A DNA stretch of 59,340 nt from Nitrosarchaeum sp. (GCA_025699025.1 JAILWJ010000001.1:201148-260487), one strand, 5' to 3'. Positions 26,557 through 35,575 are shown, numbered from the stretch's first letter. Notes: generated by a model not told the origin, from the letters alone. Program-made: numbers and translations.

Positions 26557-27111
26557 TGATTCCAAAGTTCTATCCTCTGTGACAATCCAATCAATTAGAA
26601 CGTCGTGTTCTGATTTTGGGATGTTTCTTATGATCTGTTTTTCCAGAGTAAGTGCAATTGTCACTGTTTTGTTTTTTGCTAGAAATCTGTCATAATACCC
26701 GTGTCCATATCCTAGCCTGACTCCTTTGGGTGAGATGCCTACTGTTGGAACCAGTATCACATCAAGACTGTTGTCTACTGGGCAGTCCTGGCGTGGCTCC
26801 ATTATGTCAAAACTGCCCCTCTCCAGACTTGAAAAATCATCAATCCTTCTAAATTCCATCTCAGAACCGGTCACTCTTGGTAGGTACATCTCCTTTCCAC
26901 TGCTGAGAACTTCCTGAATGATGTCCTGCGTTGGAATTTCACTTCCTATGGAATAGTATGCACCTATCTTCTGGGCATCCTTGAATGGTCTGATCTTTTT
27001 TAGTCTCTTTAGAATTTGCTTGCTTGCAATGTTCATCAGATCAAAAGACGTGTTGTCTCTTTTTTCCAAAAACAGTTTTCTAAGTGATGATTTCTGTGAA
27101 TTATCTTCCAA
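26542..27111 (-). CDS. 5-formyltetrahydrofolate cyclo-ligase
   Basis: 189 residues with the family signature VRLGYGHGYYDRFL and substrate-site SLRKLFLEKRD near the N-terminus. It returns 5-formyl-folate to 5,10-methenyl-folate using ATP. Its start overlaps the 3' end of folD by 11 bp, so both folate genes are co-transcribed, in a block with purD and purN. Confidence 0.92.
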   Translation of the reverse strand: MEDNSQKSSLRKLFLEKRDNTSFDLMNIASKQILKRLKKIRPFKDAQKIGAYYSIGSEIPTQDIIQEVLSSGKEMYLPRVTGSEMEFRRIDDFSSLERGSFDIMEPRQDCPVDNSLDVILVPTVGISPKGVRLGYGHGYYDRFLAKNKTVTIALTLEKQIIRNIPKSEHDVLIDWIVTEDRTLESSKVR

Positions 27112-27964
27112 TTTGACTACTCAAAGATGCCGCAGTTACCGTGTTTTTTAATAGCATTGCAACTGTCATTGGTCCTACTCCTCCAGGAACTGGAGTTGCA
27201 TAAGATGCCTTTTGGATTATCTGATCATAATCTGAATCGCCTACGAGTTTTTCTTGAAATCTTGAAATTGCCACGTCTATTACCACTGCTCCCTCTTTAA
27301 TCATGTCCGGTGTTAATATGAACCTGCTTCTGTCCCCCACTGCGGTAATTACAATGTCTGCTGATTGGCATAACTCCTTTAGATTTTTTGTCTTTGAATG
27401 GCATGTAGTGACTGTGGCATTTTTTTCTAAAAGCAGGTGATACAATGGCTTGCCTACAAGGTTGCTTCTGTTGATTAGCACGACGTTCTTTCCTTCTAGA
27501 TCAATATTGTAATACTCAAACATCTCCATCACCCCTGACGGAGTGCATGCAACAAGTGCTGCCTTTTTCATTGCGAGCAGACCTGCATTGTGGGGAGTCA
27601 GTCCGTCCACATCTTTGAGAGGCGATATCCTGGATGTGGTTGTGAATTCATCCAACTGGTCAGGCAGCGGAAGCTGGACTAGGATGCCGTGAACCGATTT
27701 GTCGTTGTTTAGATTCTCAATAATCTCATTTAGTTGAATTTGTGTAGTGCCTGCATCCAACTTGTGATCTTTTGTGGAAATGCCTACCTCTTTGCAAGCC
27801 TGGTGCTTGTTTTTCACATATGTGGCAGATGCGGGATTGTCCCCCACAAGTATCGTGGCAAGACACGGGTTGATTCCTTGGGATTTTAATTCCTCTACTG
27901 CTCTTTTTACTCTGTCTTTTACTGTCTGGGCAATTTCTTTTCCATCTATCTTGATGCCTGCCAT
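27101..27964 (-). CDS. folD: bifunctional methylenetetrahydrofolate dehydrogenase/cyclohydrolase
   Basis: 287 residues. Catalytic TYVKNKHQACKEVGI (with the Tyr-Lys pair), the Rossmann motif INRSNLVGKPLYHLL, and the C-terminal PVPGGVGPMTVAMLLKNT are all present. It supplies formyl groups for purine synthesis, consistent with neighbouring purD and purN. First gene of the folD-cyclo-ligase unit. Confidence 0.95.
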   Translation of the reverse strand: MAGIKIDGKEIAQTVKDRVKRAVEELKSQGINPCLATILVGDNPASATYVKNKHQACKEVGISTKDHKLDAGTTQIQLNEIIENLNNDKSVHGILVQLPLPDQLDEFTTTSRISPLKDVDGLTPHNAGLLAMKKAALVACTPSGVMEMFEYYNIDLEGKNVVLINRSNLVGKPLYHLLLEKNATVTTCHSKTKNLKELCQSADIVITAVGDRSRFILTPDMIKEGAVVIDVAISRFQEKLVGDSDYDQIIQKASYATPVPGGVGPMTVAMLLKNTVTAASLSSQIGR

Positions 27965-28054
27965 GCTGTGATTCTGACTGGTTGATATTTAATTCTTGGA
28001 ATTTTGCATGATAATATCAGAAAGGAAATTAAATGGCGCTTTTTCAATCACTGC

Positions 28055-28339
28055 ATGTTTGTAATGATTGCAGACGTTAAACTCAAGGACGGCGCTGAGG
28101 ATGATTTTAAAACATGGTTTTCAGAATCAAACAAAGTCCTATCAAAATTTCCCGGTTTTGTATCTAGGAGGTTTCTAAAGTCTCCTGATGGAAGCTGCAG
28201 AATAATTGTAGAGCATGAAAGCAAAGAGACATTTGTCAAAATGCACCAGAGCCCTGAACACGAAAAACTCCATCCCAAAGGGCACTCCTTTATGAGCGAA
28301 GATCCAACAAGAAAGACATACACAGTAGTCGCTGAGTGA
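28055..28339 (+). CDS. antibiotic-biosynthesis-monooxygenase (ABM) fold protein
   Basis: About 94 residues; ferredoxin-like ABM domain with IADVKLKDGAEDDFKTWF at the start and GFVSRRFLKSPDG plus a conserved His-rich end (SPEHEKLHPKGH). These cofactor-free proteins oxidise or degrade quinones, haem or signalling molecules. The frame opens at 28004, but the AT-rich AATTAAATGG at about 28026 fits ATG 28055. It ends 1 bp before the cupin gene. Confidence 0.72.
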   Translation: MFVMIADVKLKDGAEDDFKTWFSESNKVLSKFPGFVSRRFLKSPDGSCRIIVEHESKETFVKMHQSPEHEKLHPKGHSFMSEDPTRKTYTVVAE

Positions 28340-28340
28340 C

Positions 28341-28661
28341 TTGAAGCTCGATTTTGATTTAGCACAATATGTGGAAAAAATCAAGAGCAGCAGTTCTTAT
28401 TTTCATACTTTTATCAACAGGGACAGTCTTGCCGCAGGCGTTCTAGTCTTACAGCCAGGAGAGGAAGACACACAAACCCCACATGAGAGCGATGAGGTGT
28501 ATTATGTGATTTCAGGTGACGGGTTTTTGAGAATCAAAGACAAGGACTATGTTGTATCAAAAGACAAGTTGTTTTTTGTGGCAAAGGGTGCCGCGCACTA
28601 TTTTCATGGCAACACTGAAGAACTCAGGGTCTTGTATTTTTTTGGCGGGCCTGATTCCTAG
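28341..28661 (+). CDS. small cupin-domain protein
   Basis: 106 residues forming one cupin barrel: motif 1 PHESDEVYYVISGDG and motif 2 around LFFVAKGAAHYFHG with metal-binding His/Glu. TTG start, 1 nt after the stop of the ABM gene, so translation is coupled. Substrate unknown; pairing with an ABM protein suggests work on the same aromatic or quinone-like compound. Confidence 0.78.
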   Translation: MKLDFDLAQYVEKIKSSSSYFHTFINRDSLAAGVLVLQPGEEDTQTPHESDEVYYVISGDGFLRIKDKDYVVSKDKLFFVAKGAAHYFHGNTEELRVLYFFGGPDS

Positions 28662-29275
28662 ATTATTACTGCCCTTCTTCCAGACACTTTGATCCTTTTT
28701 TCTGCAAACAGTCTTACAGCTTTTGCATATGTCTGGTGCTCTTTTGCTAGGATTCTCTTTGATAGCGACTCTTCAGTGTCTGAATCCTTTATCTTTACAA
28801 CTGCCTGCAAAATTATGGGTCCCGTGTCAACACCTGAATCAACGAAATGGACAGTGCATCCTGAATATTTTGCACCGTAATCCAATGCTTGTCTTTGGGC
28901 ATCAAGACCTGGAAACGAGGGAAGCAGTGCCGGATGTATGTTGATGATTCTGTTTCTGTATCGTTCTACGAATTCTGGGCTGATGATTCTCATAAATCCT
29001 GCAAGACACACCAATCCGTTTTGTGGGGTCACCTTGTGTCTTGTTAGTGCGTCTATGATTTTTTTGTCATACTCCCATCTACTGCCTTTGAATTCCCTGC
29101 TTTCAATCACTTCTGTTTTTATTCCGAATTTCTGGGCAATCTTTAACCCTCTTGCATCTGCTTTGTTTGAAATAACTATTGCCGGTTTTATTGGGATTTT
29201 GTTTCTCTTAATTGACTTTAGGATAGCTTCCATGTTGCTCCCGCGACCTGAAATTAAAATTCCTAGATTTAGCAA
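28658..29275 (-). CDS. purN: phosphoribosylglycinamide formyltransferase
   Basis: 205 residues with the N-terminal LGILISGRGSNMEAIL, the formyl-transfer site VCLAGFMRIISPEFVERY and NIHPALLPSFPG with the catalytic Asn/His, and SGCTVHFVDSGVDTGPII. It adds the formyl group to GAR, the step after PurD. TTG start; shares a divergent promoter region with the gene at 29331. Confidence 0.95.
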   Translation of the reverse strand: MLNLGILISGRGSNMEAILKSIKRNKIPIKPAIVISNKADARGLKIAQKFGIKTEVIESREFKGSRWEYDKKIIDALTRHKVTPQNGLVCLAGFMRIISPEFVERYRNRIINIHPALLPSFPGLDAQRQALDYGAKYSGCTVHFVDSGVDTGPIILQAVVKIKDSDTEESLSKRILAKEHQTYAKAVRLFAEKRIKVSGRRAVII

Positions 29276-29300
29276 CTAGTCAATAGTAGATCAAACCTGC

Positions 29301-29310
29301 AATTTATATC
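29301..29310. promoter_or_regulatory. TATA element shared by two divergent genes
   Basis: AATTTATATC reads as a TATA box both ways: about 25 nt before the TTG at 29331 (plus strand) and about 31 nt before the purN TTG at 29275 (minus strand). Only 55 bp separate the two start codons, so one element probably serves both. Confidence 0.45.
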
Positions 29311-29330
29311 AAATCTATCTTTTTTGTCCC

Positions 29331-30314
29331 TTGTTGCCTCGCCTTGTCAGGATGACTAAGAATGGTATCTTGTGCCAGACAAACGGAAGACGTGTCTACC
29401 TTGATCCAAAAAACACCGATGATACTGGAATAAATTTTGTATCTCATGCCCATTCTGATCATCTCCCTTCAAAGAACGGAGGAACCATCCTTGCATCCCT
29501 TGAGACAAGCGAGATTGCAAATCTTAGGGGTTTTAAGATGCAAAACCACGTCCAAAATCTGGATAGTTTTTCTCTGATTGACAGCGGACATATTTTGGGT
29601 GCAAAGGGGTTGCTCTTTGATGATATTTTTTATACTGGCGATATCTGTACGCGAGATCGCGGGTTTCTAAAAGGTGCCAAAATCCCAAAATGCAAGACAC
29701 TGATTACAGAGTGCACGTTTGGGTTGCCTGAATTTGTTTTTCCAAAAATCGAAGATACTCAAAAACATGTCAATGAATTAATTTCTGATCTTTATGGAAA
29801 AGGAATTCCTGTAATCTTGATGGGCTATCAGCTGGGAAAAGCCCAGACGCTTACTCAAATCTTTGGCCATTGGGGTCCTCTGTACTTTCATGATTCAGTA
29901 AAACAGATGAATTTGCTGCATCAAAAATTTGGCATATCCCTAAATGACGGAATTGGACACACTGAGGCTCAAAGAAGTGGCCTGCTTGATAAGAAGCCGT
30001 GGGTGATGATAGCCCCGATGATGTCCTCCAAGAGTGCGTTTCTTCAGGAAATGAAGTCAAAATACAATGCAGTCACAGTTGGATTTAGTGGTTGGGCCCA
30101 ATCGCCACGATTTGCATTTGGGAGAAGAACCGACTATTCAATTCCGATGAGTGATCACTGTGACTTTAATGAACTAGTTGACATGGTTGTAAAGTCCGGT
30201 GCGGAACAAGTTTACACAATTCACGGATTTGTTGAAGAGTTTGCAGAGCATCTTAGGAAAATGGGGATCAGTGCACAACCACTGCGTGAAGATTCTTTGG
30301 ATGATTTTATCTAG
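29331..30314 (+). CDS. metallo-beta-lactamase-fold exonuclease-like protein (mRNA 3'-end-processing family)
   Basis: 327 residues. The metal site HAHSDHLP is intact and followed by DSGHILGAKGLLFD, a GDICTRDRGF motif and, near the end, MSDHCDFNELVDMV with a final THGF-like motif (TIHGF). This pattern is the beta-CASP-related family that includes predicted exonucleases and 3'-end processing factors. It probably cuts RNA or DNA ends. Confidence 0.75.
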   Translation: MLPRLVRMTKNGILCQTNGRRVYLDPKNTDDTGINFVSHAHSDHLPSKNGGTILASLETSEIANLRGFKMQNHVQNLDSFSLIDSGHILGAKGLLFDDIFYTGDICTRDRGFLKGAKIPKCKTLITECTFGLPEFVFPKIEDTQKHVNELISDLYGKGIPVILMGYQLGKAQTLTQIFGHWGPLYFHDSVKQMNLLHQKFGISLNDGIGHTEAQRSGLLDKKPWVMIAPMMSSKSAFLQEMKSKYNAVTVGFSGWAQSPRFAFGRRTDYSIPMSDHCDFNELVDMVVKSGAEQVYTIHGFVEEFAEHLRKMGISAQPLREDSLDDFI

Positions 30315-30546
30315 TTGCAAACCTGCTGCATTCGCAATCTGATACCAGGCATGTCTCTGTGTTCCTTATGTGATCATGCGAAAAGTGTCTACACTTTACA
30401 TTTTTACAGATTCTTCTTTGCGCCTCTCTGGTTACGACTGCCTGCGCAATGGCGTTGGCTTTTTCTTTGGAATACCCCTTTTTGTCCATATAGTAATGGA
30501 CAATTCTGTTGTAAAGTAATTCTGGTTTGAACTGTTTTTCTAGCAA
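30307..30546 (-). CDS. conserved hypothetical Cys/His-rich protein, 79 aa
   Basis: N-terminal helical part, then a C-terminal cluster of candidate zinc ligands (CKNVKCRHFSHDH ... CLVSDCECSRF). Starts immediately after the stop codon of the RAM protein gene 30547-30792, so both are co-transcribed. Family not recognised. Confidence 0.65.
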   Translation of the reverse strand: MLEKQFKPELLYNRIVHYYMDKKGYSKEKANAIAQAVVTREAQRRICKNVKCRHFSHDHIRNTETCLVSDCECSRFATR

Positions 30547-30792
30547 CTATTTTCCGCCCTGTGAAGGGATGTAGTGCAATGATATCGTCGAGCGAATTTT
30601 TGGGATTTTTCTAATTTTACTGGTGATTATCGTATCTAATTCATCTTTAGACTTGGATTCAACCTTGCAAAAAATATCATAAATTCCATATGTCCCTCTG
30701 ACCTCTTTTACCTCTGAGATCTTCATGATTTCCTTGATGATGGCCTCCTCTGACCCCAGGTCGCATTGTATCAGGATATATGCAATTTCCAT
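30547..30792 (-). CDS. stand-alone Lrp/AsnC RAM domain protein
   Basis: 81 residues with the effector domain only (AYILIQCDLGSEEAIIKEIM ... GIYDIFCKVE), no DNA-binding part; related to the protein at 7336-7569. Middle gene of a three-gene unit with a Cys-rich peptide upstream (2-nt gap) and the Cys/His-rich 79-aa protein downstream (no gap). Confidence 0.82.
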   Translation of the reverse strand: MEIAYILIQCDLGSEEAIIKEIMKISEVKEVRGTYGIYDIFCKVESKSKDELDTIITSKIRKIPKIRSTISLHYIPSQGGK

Positions 30793-30794
30793 AG

Positions 30795-30890
30795 TTATGC
30801 TCCAATGTTTCCCCTTCTATGTTTTACTCTCTTGTGACATCCACAACCGCATGAAGGTACATCACATTTGCTTTCATACATTTTTACCAT
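30795..30890 (-). CDS. 31-aa cysteine-rich peptide
   Basis: ATG-initiated peptide with CDVPSCGCGCH at its centre and a basic tail (KRVKHRRGN). Four Cys and one His within 11 residues could hold one zinc or copper ion. The stop codon is 2 nt before the RAM protein start, so the small ORF heads a tight operon, which is the main reason to accept it. Confidence 0.58.
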   Translation of the reverse strand: MVKMYESKCDVPSCGCGCHKRVKHRRGNIGA

Positions 30891-31038
30891 GGTTCTATTA
30901 TGATTTTCTGCTATTTCAAACACTCTTGCTTTTGGCTGATAATTTGTTTGATTTTACATCTGAATTTTGGATAATTTTCAAAATCCTGTCCTTGTTTCTG
31001 ACTATTCAGTTATTAAGTGCCAAGTTCCTAATATCTTC

Positions 31039-31152
31039 ATGTGTGAAACATTGGATGAAATCCATTCTGCCCAGATGGCTATGGTTATCGCAAGACTTAG
31101 AAAGCAAAAAGCACAACCTGAAGAGCAGCAATTCCTTACCTGCTCGGCATAG
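31039..31152 (+). CDS. possible 37-aa protein
   Basis: ATG-initiated ORF (MCETLDEIHSAQMAMVIARL...) with an amphipathic helix and terminal Cys. GTTATTAAGT at about 31009-31018 is about 25 nt upstream, at leaderless-promoter distance. The longer frame reading through here has no other support. Tentative. Confidence 0.4.
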   Translation: MCETLDEIHSAQMAMVIARLRKQKAQPEEQQFLTCSA

Positions 31153-31238
31153 ATCTCAAAATATTTCATAAATTATTAAATACAGAAGATGAAGCCAAAT
31201 ACCGCATACTTCAAATATCCTGCATTCAAACAATACTA

Positions 31239-32042
31239 GTGCTAAAAATATTCCTGTTTTCTCTGATTATGATTTCTATCTTACCGATGCTTGCATTTGC
31301 GGCCCCATCACTAGAGTTATCCTCCCATAGTACCAGCATCAATCAGTCTGACAGCTTTTTGGTCTTTGGCAAAGTTATGGGGGTTACTTCCTACTCTACC
31401 GTCAATCTCTCACTAGTCGCGCCTGATGATGAACTTATCTATTCATTTAATGTGGACTTTGACAAGGAGGGAAACTTCAAGCGCTTAATCCATCCTCCGA
31501 TTTCAAGCTTCAAATCTGGTGAATACACAATAATTGCAACTCATGCTCAGGTTTCACAGCCTGCAAAACTAACTTTCACAGTAATTGGTAAAGACATTCC
31601 CCATGGAATTATCAAAGACACCATGCCCACTCCTCAGGACAAAACTGACTCTGACATGTATATTGTTGCCAATGCGGTAGAGGGCGACACTGAAATCAGT
31701 ATCGTTGGAAAAACGTTCTGGTCTGACCGAGACATTACTTTGCAAGTCTCTTCACCAAATGGAAATCTGATTACTGTTGCCCAAGTCACACCTTTGTCAA
31801 ATGGAGATTTTTCTGCCACCATCAAGATTGGTGGTCCAATGTGGAAAGAAGATGGGCTGTACACCGTGACTGCATACCAAGGTGATAATTCTGAGCTAAA
31901 AGATTCCGTCCAAGTTGATATTGCAAATGGTGTCGTGGTACCCGAATTTGGCTCCATTGCCGCAATGATTCTGGCAGTCTCTATAATCTCTCTGATTGTA
32001 TTTTCAGCAAAATCTAGACTGAGTCTTGCCCCTAGACTCTGA
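31239..32042 (+). CDS. exported surface protein with PEFG-type C-terminal sorting tail
   Basis: 267 residues: signal peptide (FLFSLIMISILPMLAFAAPS), two beta-sandwich-like regions with repeated YTI/YTV edge strands, then VVPEFGSIAAMILAVSII and a basic tail, the thaumarchaeal PEFG sorting signal. It is expected to be anchored to the surface by an archaeosortase-type enzyme. GTG start with a TATA-like TCAAATATCC about 25 nt upstream. Confidence 0.78.
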   Translation: MLKIFLFSLIMISILPMLAFAAPSLELSSHSTSINQSDSFLVFGKVMGVTSYSTVNLSLVAPDDELIYSFNVDFDKEGNFKRLIHPPISSFKSGEYTIIATHAQVSQPAKLTFTVIGKDIPHGIIKDTMPTPQDKTDSDMYIVANAVEGDTEISIVGKTFWSDRDITLQVSSPNGNLITVAQVTPLSNGDFSATIKIGGPMWKEDGLYTVTAYQGDNSELKDSVQVDIANGVVVPEFGSIAAMILAVSIISLIVFSAKSRLSLAPRL

Positions 32043-32045
32043 AAT

Positions 32046-33323
32046 TTATCTCAAGACTATTCCAATATCCATCAGGTTTGAATGTGTGAATCCTGTTTTT
32101 ATGTTGCTTTTCTTTTTTTGAAAAAACCTGCCAGAGTCGCTATTTTTTAAAAACTCTTTTACCAACCCGTCTTCAACTTTGAAATTCTCTGTAATTGCCC
32201 CGGCAAAATACGTATTTCCATCTATCCCGTCTGTGCCCATTGCCGCAATGACTAACTTTTTCTGATTCTGGGTATTTTTTAAAATTCTTAAAACCATCTC
32301 ATGATTTCTTCCTCCCATCCCCTTTCCTAAAACCTGGACTGTCGTTTCTCCGCCAAAAATCAAGCATTCGTTTGACTCTTTTGGAATTTCTTTGATTATT
32401 TTTTTAACTGCATCCTTTATGTCTCCAAACACTTGGATTGTTTTTGGCAAGTATCCCAACTCTGTTGATTTGTCTTTCATGGCTTTTAGGCAATCCATGT
32501 TGTTGGCAATGATGTAGTTTGGAATCTTGGGCTCTTTTGGCGTTTCTGCAATCTCCCCTTTCAATCCCTGCTCGATTCTATTCCAAACTTCTGGGGGAAT
32601 TTTCCTTTTCAGGTTGTATTTTTGGATGATCCTCTCTGCATCACCAAACGTGGTATCATCCATGAATGTGGTCCCTGACGCAATTGCCGACAAATCATCT
32701 CCTTCCACATCTGACATTACAAGCCCTATCCCCTGGCATTTCATGTTCTCTATCAGTCTGCCACCTTTGATCTTTGACAGGTGTTTTCTGATGCTGTTGA
32801 ACTCTTGTATCGTCGCACCTGATTTTAGGAGCAGGTTTGTGACGTGAATTTTGTCATCCAGTGTTATGTTGTCAGGTATTGCCATTAATGCGGAACCTCC
32901 TCCTGAAACCAGAAAAATTACAAACTCGTCGGACTTTCTATTCTCCACAAATTTCAGCACCTCTTTGGCTGCCTTGACGCTTGTCTGATCCGGTTTTGGA
33001 TGCCCTGAATTGAAAATTTGGAATTTCTTACTCTTGATTCTTGATTTTGAGCCCTTTGGTATTACAATTATTCCGCTTTTTATTGGGATTATTTTGTTGA
33101 CTGCCTTTGTCATCGTATCTCCTGCCTTCCCAAAGGCAACTGTGTATACATTTGAAAATTTGTCCAACTCTATTTTCTTCCCACCTATTTTGATCATAGT
33201 GGGTGTGACAAATCTTGACATGATGTATTCTGGATCTGCTGCCTCTAGTCCTGATTCTAAAATCTCCAGACACTGTTTTTTCTTCTCTGATGTTGCCAAT
33301 TCATCATAGTTTTGAATAAACAT
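32046..33323 (-). CDS. glycerate 2-kinase (GckA/MOFRL family)
   Basis: About 425 residues: N-terminal DUF4147-type Rossmann domain with FLVSGGGSALMAIP, and C-terminal MOFRL domain with GGETTVQVLGKGMGGRNHE and AAMGTDGIDG. It makes 2-phosphoglycerate from glycerate. The frame opens with GTG at 33338, but ATG 33323 is about 28 nt from TATA-like ATTATTATAT and is preferred. Confidence 0.9.
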   Translation of the reverse strand: MFIQNYDELATSEKKKQCLEILESGLEAADPEYIMSRFVTPTMIKIGGKKIELDKFSNVYTVAFGKAGDTMTKAVNKIIPIKSGIIVIPKGSKSRIKSKKFQIFNSGHPKPDQTSVKAAKEVLKFVENRKSDEFVIFLVSGGGSALMAIPDNITLDDKIHVTNLLLKSGATIQEFNSIRKHLSKIKGGRLIENMKCQGIGLVMSDVEGDDLSAIASGTTFMDDTTFGDAERIIQKYNLKRKIPPEVWNRIEQGLKGEIAETPKEPKIPNYIIANNMDCLKAMKDKSTELGYLPKTIQVFGDIKDAVKKIIKEIPKESNECLIFGGETTVQVLGKGMGGRNHEMVLRILKNTQNQKKLVIAAMGTDGIDGNTYFAGAITENFKVEDGLVKEFLKNSDSGRFFQKKKSNIKTGFTHSNLMDIGIVLR

Positions 33324-33375
33324 GTGTACTGTTATCACTGATAGATATAATAATAATCAATGATGCCTTTGATTT

Positions 33376-34320
33376 ATGCACACAGTACGCATTCCAAAAG
33401 TTATCAACTTTGGAGAAAATGCACTTGGTGAAACAGAGTATCCTAAAAACGCCCTGATTGTTACAACAGTTCCACCTGAGCTGTCTGACAAATGGATTGC
33501 AAAAATGGGAATAAAGGATTACATGCTGTATGATCAAGTAAAACCTGAACCATCAATTGAAGATGTCAATACTGTGATTTCACAATTCAAAGACAAAAAC
33601 CCATCAGTCTTAATTGGCCTTGGTGGCGGAAGTTCGATGGATGTAGTAAAGTATGCTGCACCTGAGATGAAAAAAGAGAAGATCCTGATTCCAACGACCT
33701 TTGGAACTGGAGCTGAAATGACAACGTATTGTGTCTTGAAGTTTGATGGAAAGAAAAAACTGCTGCGAGAAGACAGATTTTTAGCTGATATGGCTGTTGT
33801 GGATTCTTACTTTATGGATGGAACTCCAGAACAAGTCATCAAAAACTCTGTCTGTGATGCATGTGCTCAAGCTACCGAAGGCTATGACAGCAAATTAGGT
33901 AATGACTTGACTCGAACATTGTGCAAACAAGCATTTGAAATTCTCTATGATGCAATAATGAATGACAAGCCAGAAAACTATCCATATGGTTCCATGTTGT
34001 CTGGTATGGGATTTGGAAACTGCTCCACTACACTTGGACATGCTTTGTCATACGTATTTTCAAATGAAGGGGTGCCTCATGGGTATTCTTTGTCTTCCTG
34101 CACTACGGTTGCACACAAACACAACAAATCAATTTTCTATGATAGATTCAAAGAATGCATGGAAAAATTAGGATTTGACAAACTAGATCTCAAAGCAGAT
34201 GTTTCTGAAGCCGCTGACGTTGTTATGACTGACAGAGGTCACTTGGATCCCAATCCGATTCCAATAACCAAAGAAGATGTCATAAAATGCCTCAACGACA
34301 TCAAAGCAGGTAATTTGTAA
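33376..34320 (+). CDS. iron-containing alcohol dehydrogenase family protein
   Basis: 314 residues. NAD(P)-binding LIGLGGGSSMDVVKYAA, PTTFGTGAEMT, and metal-site residues in CDACAQATEGYDS and GHALSYVFSNEGVPHG. It is short for the family (often about 380), mainly at the C-terminus. In Nitrosopumilus a related Fe-ADH is a candidate succinic/malonic semialdehyde reductase of the 3-hydroxypropionate/4-hydroxybutyrate cycle; I infer the same possibility here. Divergent from the glycerate kinase gene across a shared AT-rich element. Confidence 0.85.
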   Translation: MHTVRIPKVINFGENALGETEYPKNALIVTTVPPELSDKWIAKMGIKDYMLYDQVKPEPSIEDVNTVISQFKDKNPSVLIGLGGGSSMDVVKYAAPEMKKEKILIPTTFGTGAEMTTYCVLKFDGKKKLLREDRFLADMAVVDSYFMDGTPEQVIKNSVCDACAQATEGYDSKLGNDLTRTLCKQAFEILYDAIMNDKPENYPYGSMLSGMGFGNCSTTLGHALSYVFSNEGVPHGYSLSSCTTVAHKHNKSIFYDRFKECMEKLGFDKLDLKADVSEAADVVMTDRGHLDPNPIPITKEDVIKCLNDIKAGNL

Positions 34321-34420
34321 AAAATCCGTATATTTTTTACATTTTTTCTATTTTCTTGAAATTTAGCGAAAAAGGCACTGTGAACTAAACTTTTTATTCT
34401 GACAATTTCTCGTAAATTAT

Positions 34421-35521
34421 ATGATTGAGAAGAAGCTGAAATTTGGTATTCAAAACGGATTAAATGTTGCACGTGCTGGTTATACCGAAGATCAGATTCT
34501 TACTGCTTGCATGCTTGCTGATAAAACAGGATATGATTCAATTTTCTACATGGATCACACTAATGTGCCTCAGTGGAAAAACGCCATAGTGTTGGATCCC
34601 TGGGTGATGCTTTCTGCAATTGCAGCTGTTACAAATAATGTGGAATTGGGAACCTGTGTTACTGATGCTATTCGAAGACATCCATCAAACATTGCACTTG
34701 CTGCCATCACTCTTGACAGGGTTTCAAAAGGCAGAGCCATACTGGGCATTGGTGCAGGTGAAGCCCAAAACCTAAAGGAATTTTGCATTCCATTTGAGAA
34801 ACCTGTTTCAAAATGGGAGGAACAAATTGAGGTCATCAAGACACTGTATCGTTCTACTCCTGACAACACTGTGGATTATGAGGGCAAATATTACAAGTTA
34901 GAGGGGGCGTGTTTACAAGCACCACCAATCAGAAAACCGCATCCGCCAACGTACATGGCATCTGGCGGTAAGAGGACTTTGGAATTGACCGGAAAACTAG
35001 GTGAGGGATGGCTGCCTATTGGCTATACTCCTGAGCTGTTTGAAGACCATAAAAAACAGATTGAGGCATCAATGGCCAAACACAACAGAACCCAGGAAGA
35101 TAAGGATAACTTCCAAATGGCACTTGACATTGACGTATACTTTTCAGATGACGCCGAAGAGTCTTGGGCAAAGATGAAAGAAGCAGTAAAAGTCAGCCTC
35201 TTCAAACCCGAAGTGCTTCGAGTTCACGGGCTAAAAGAAATCGAGGGGTTTGATTTTGTCAAATACTTTACAGAGTATTCCATGTCTAACCAAGACTGGA
35301 TTGTAAAGATGAGAGAGGCTGCAACCAAGATTCCAGACAAGATTGCGCGCTCGTCTACTGCCATTGGTACTCCTGAAGACATCATTCCTACATTTGAAAG
35401 ATTCATGAAAGCAGGCGTTAACCACTTTGTGATCCGATTTTGGGGCAAGAACTATTTTGGCTCTATTGACAAATTTGCAAGCCATGTGATGCCATACCTT
35501 AGAGAACAGGCAAACAAGTAA
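34421..35521 (+). CDS. LLM-class F420-dependent oxidoreductase
   Basis: 366 residues of the luciferase-like TIM barrel family, close to Mer (methylenetetrahydromethanopterin reductase): FGIQNGLN start, VELGTCVTDAIRRHPSNIA and GIGAGEAQNLKEF. The true substrate is not known; ammonia-oxidising archaea make F420, so cofactor use fits. ATG start, own promoter likely. Confidence 0.85.
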   Translation: MIEKKLKFGIQNGLNVARAGYTEDQILTACMLADKTGYDSIFYMDHTNVPQWKNAIVLDPWVMLSAIAAVTNNVELGTCVTDAIRRHPSNIALAAITLDRVSKGRAILGIGAGEAQNLKEFCIPFEKPVSKWEEQIEVIKTLYRSTPDNTVDYEGKYYKLEGACLQAPPIRKPHPPTYMASGGKRTLELTGKLGEGWLPIGYTPELFEDHKKQIEASMAKHNRTQEDKDNFQMALDIDVYFSDDAEESWAKMKEAVKVSLFKPEVLRVHGLKEIEGFDFVKYFTEYSMSNQDWIVKMREAATKIPDKIARSSTAIGTPEDIIPTFERFMKAGVNHFVIRFWGKNYFGSIDKFASHVMPYLREQANK

Positions 35522-35575
35522 CTTTAGGCCAACTCCTGTAGAAAATAATTTACCCTACCATATTTAGATGATAAT

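Noticed and set aside
30725-31171. 148-codon plus-strand ORF
   Set aside because: Antisense to the RAM protein start and the Cys-rich peptide; unusual composition. Only the internal 37-aa ORF is kept, with low confidence.
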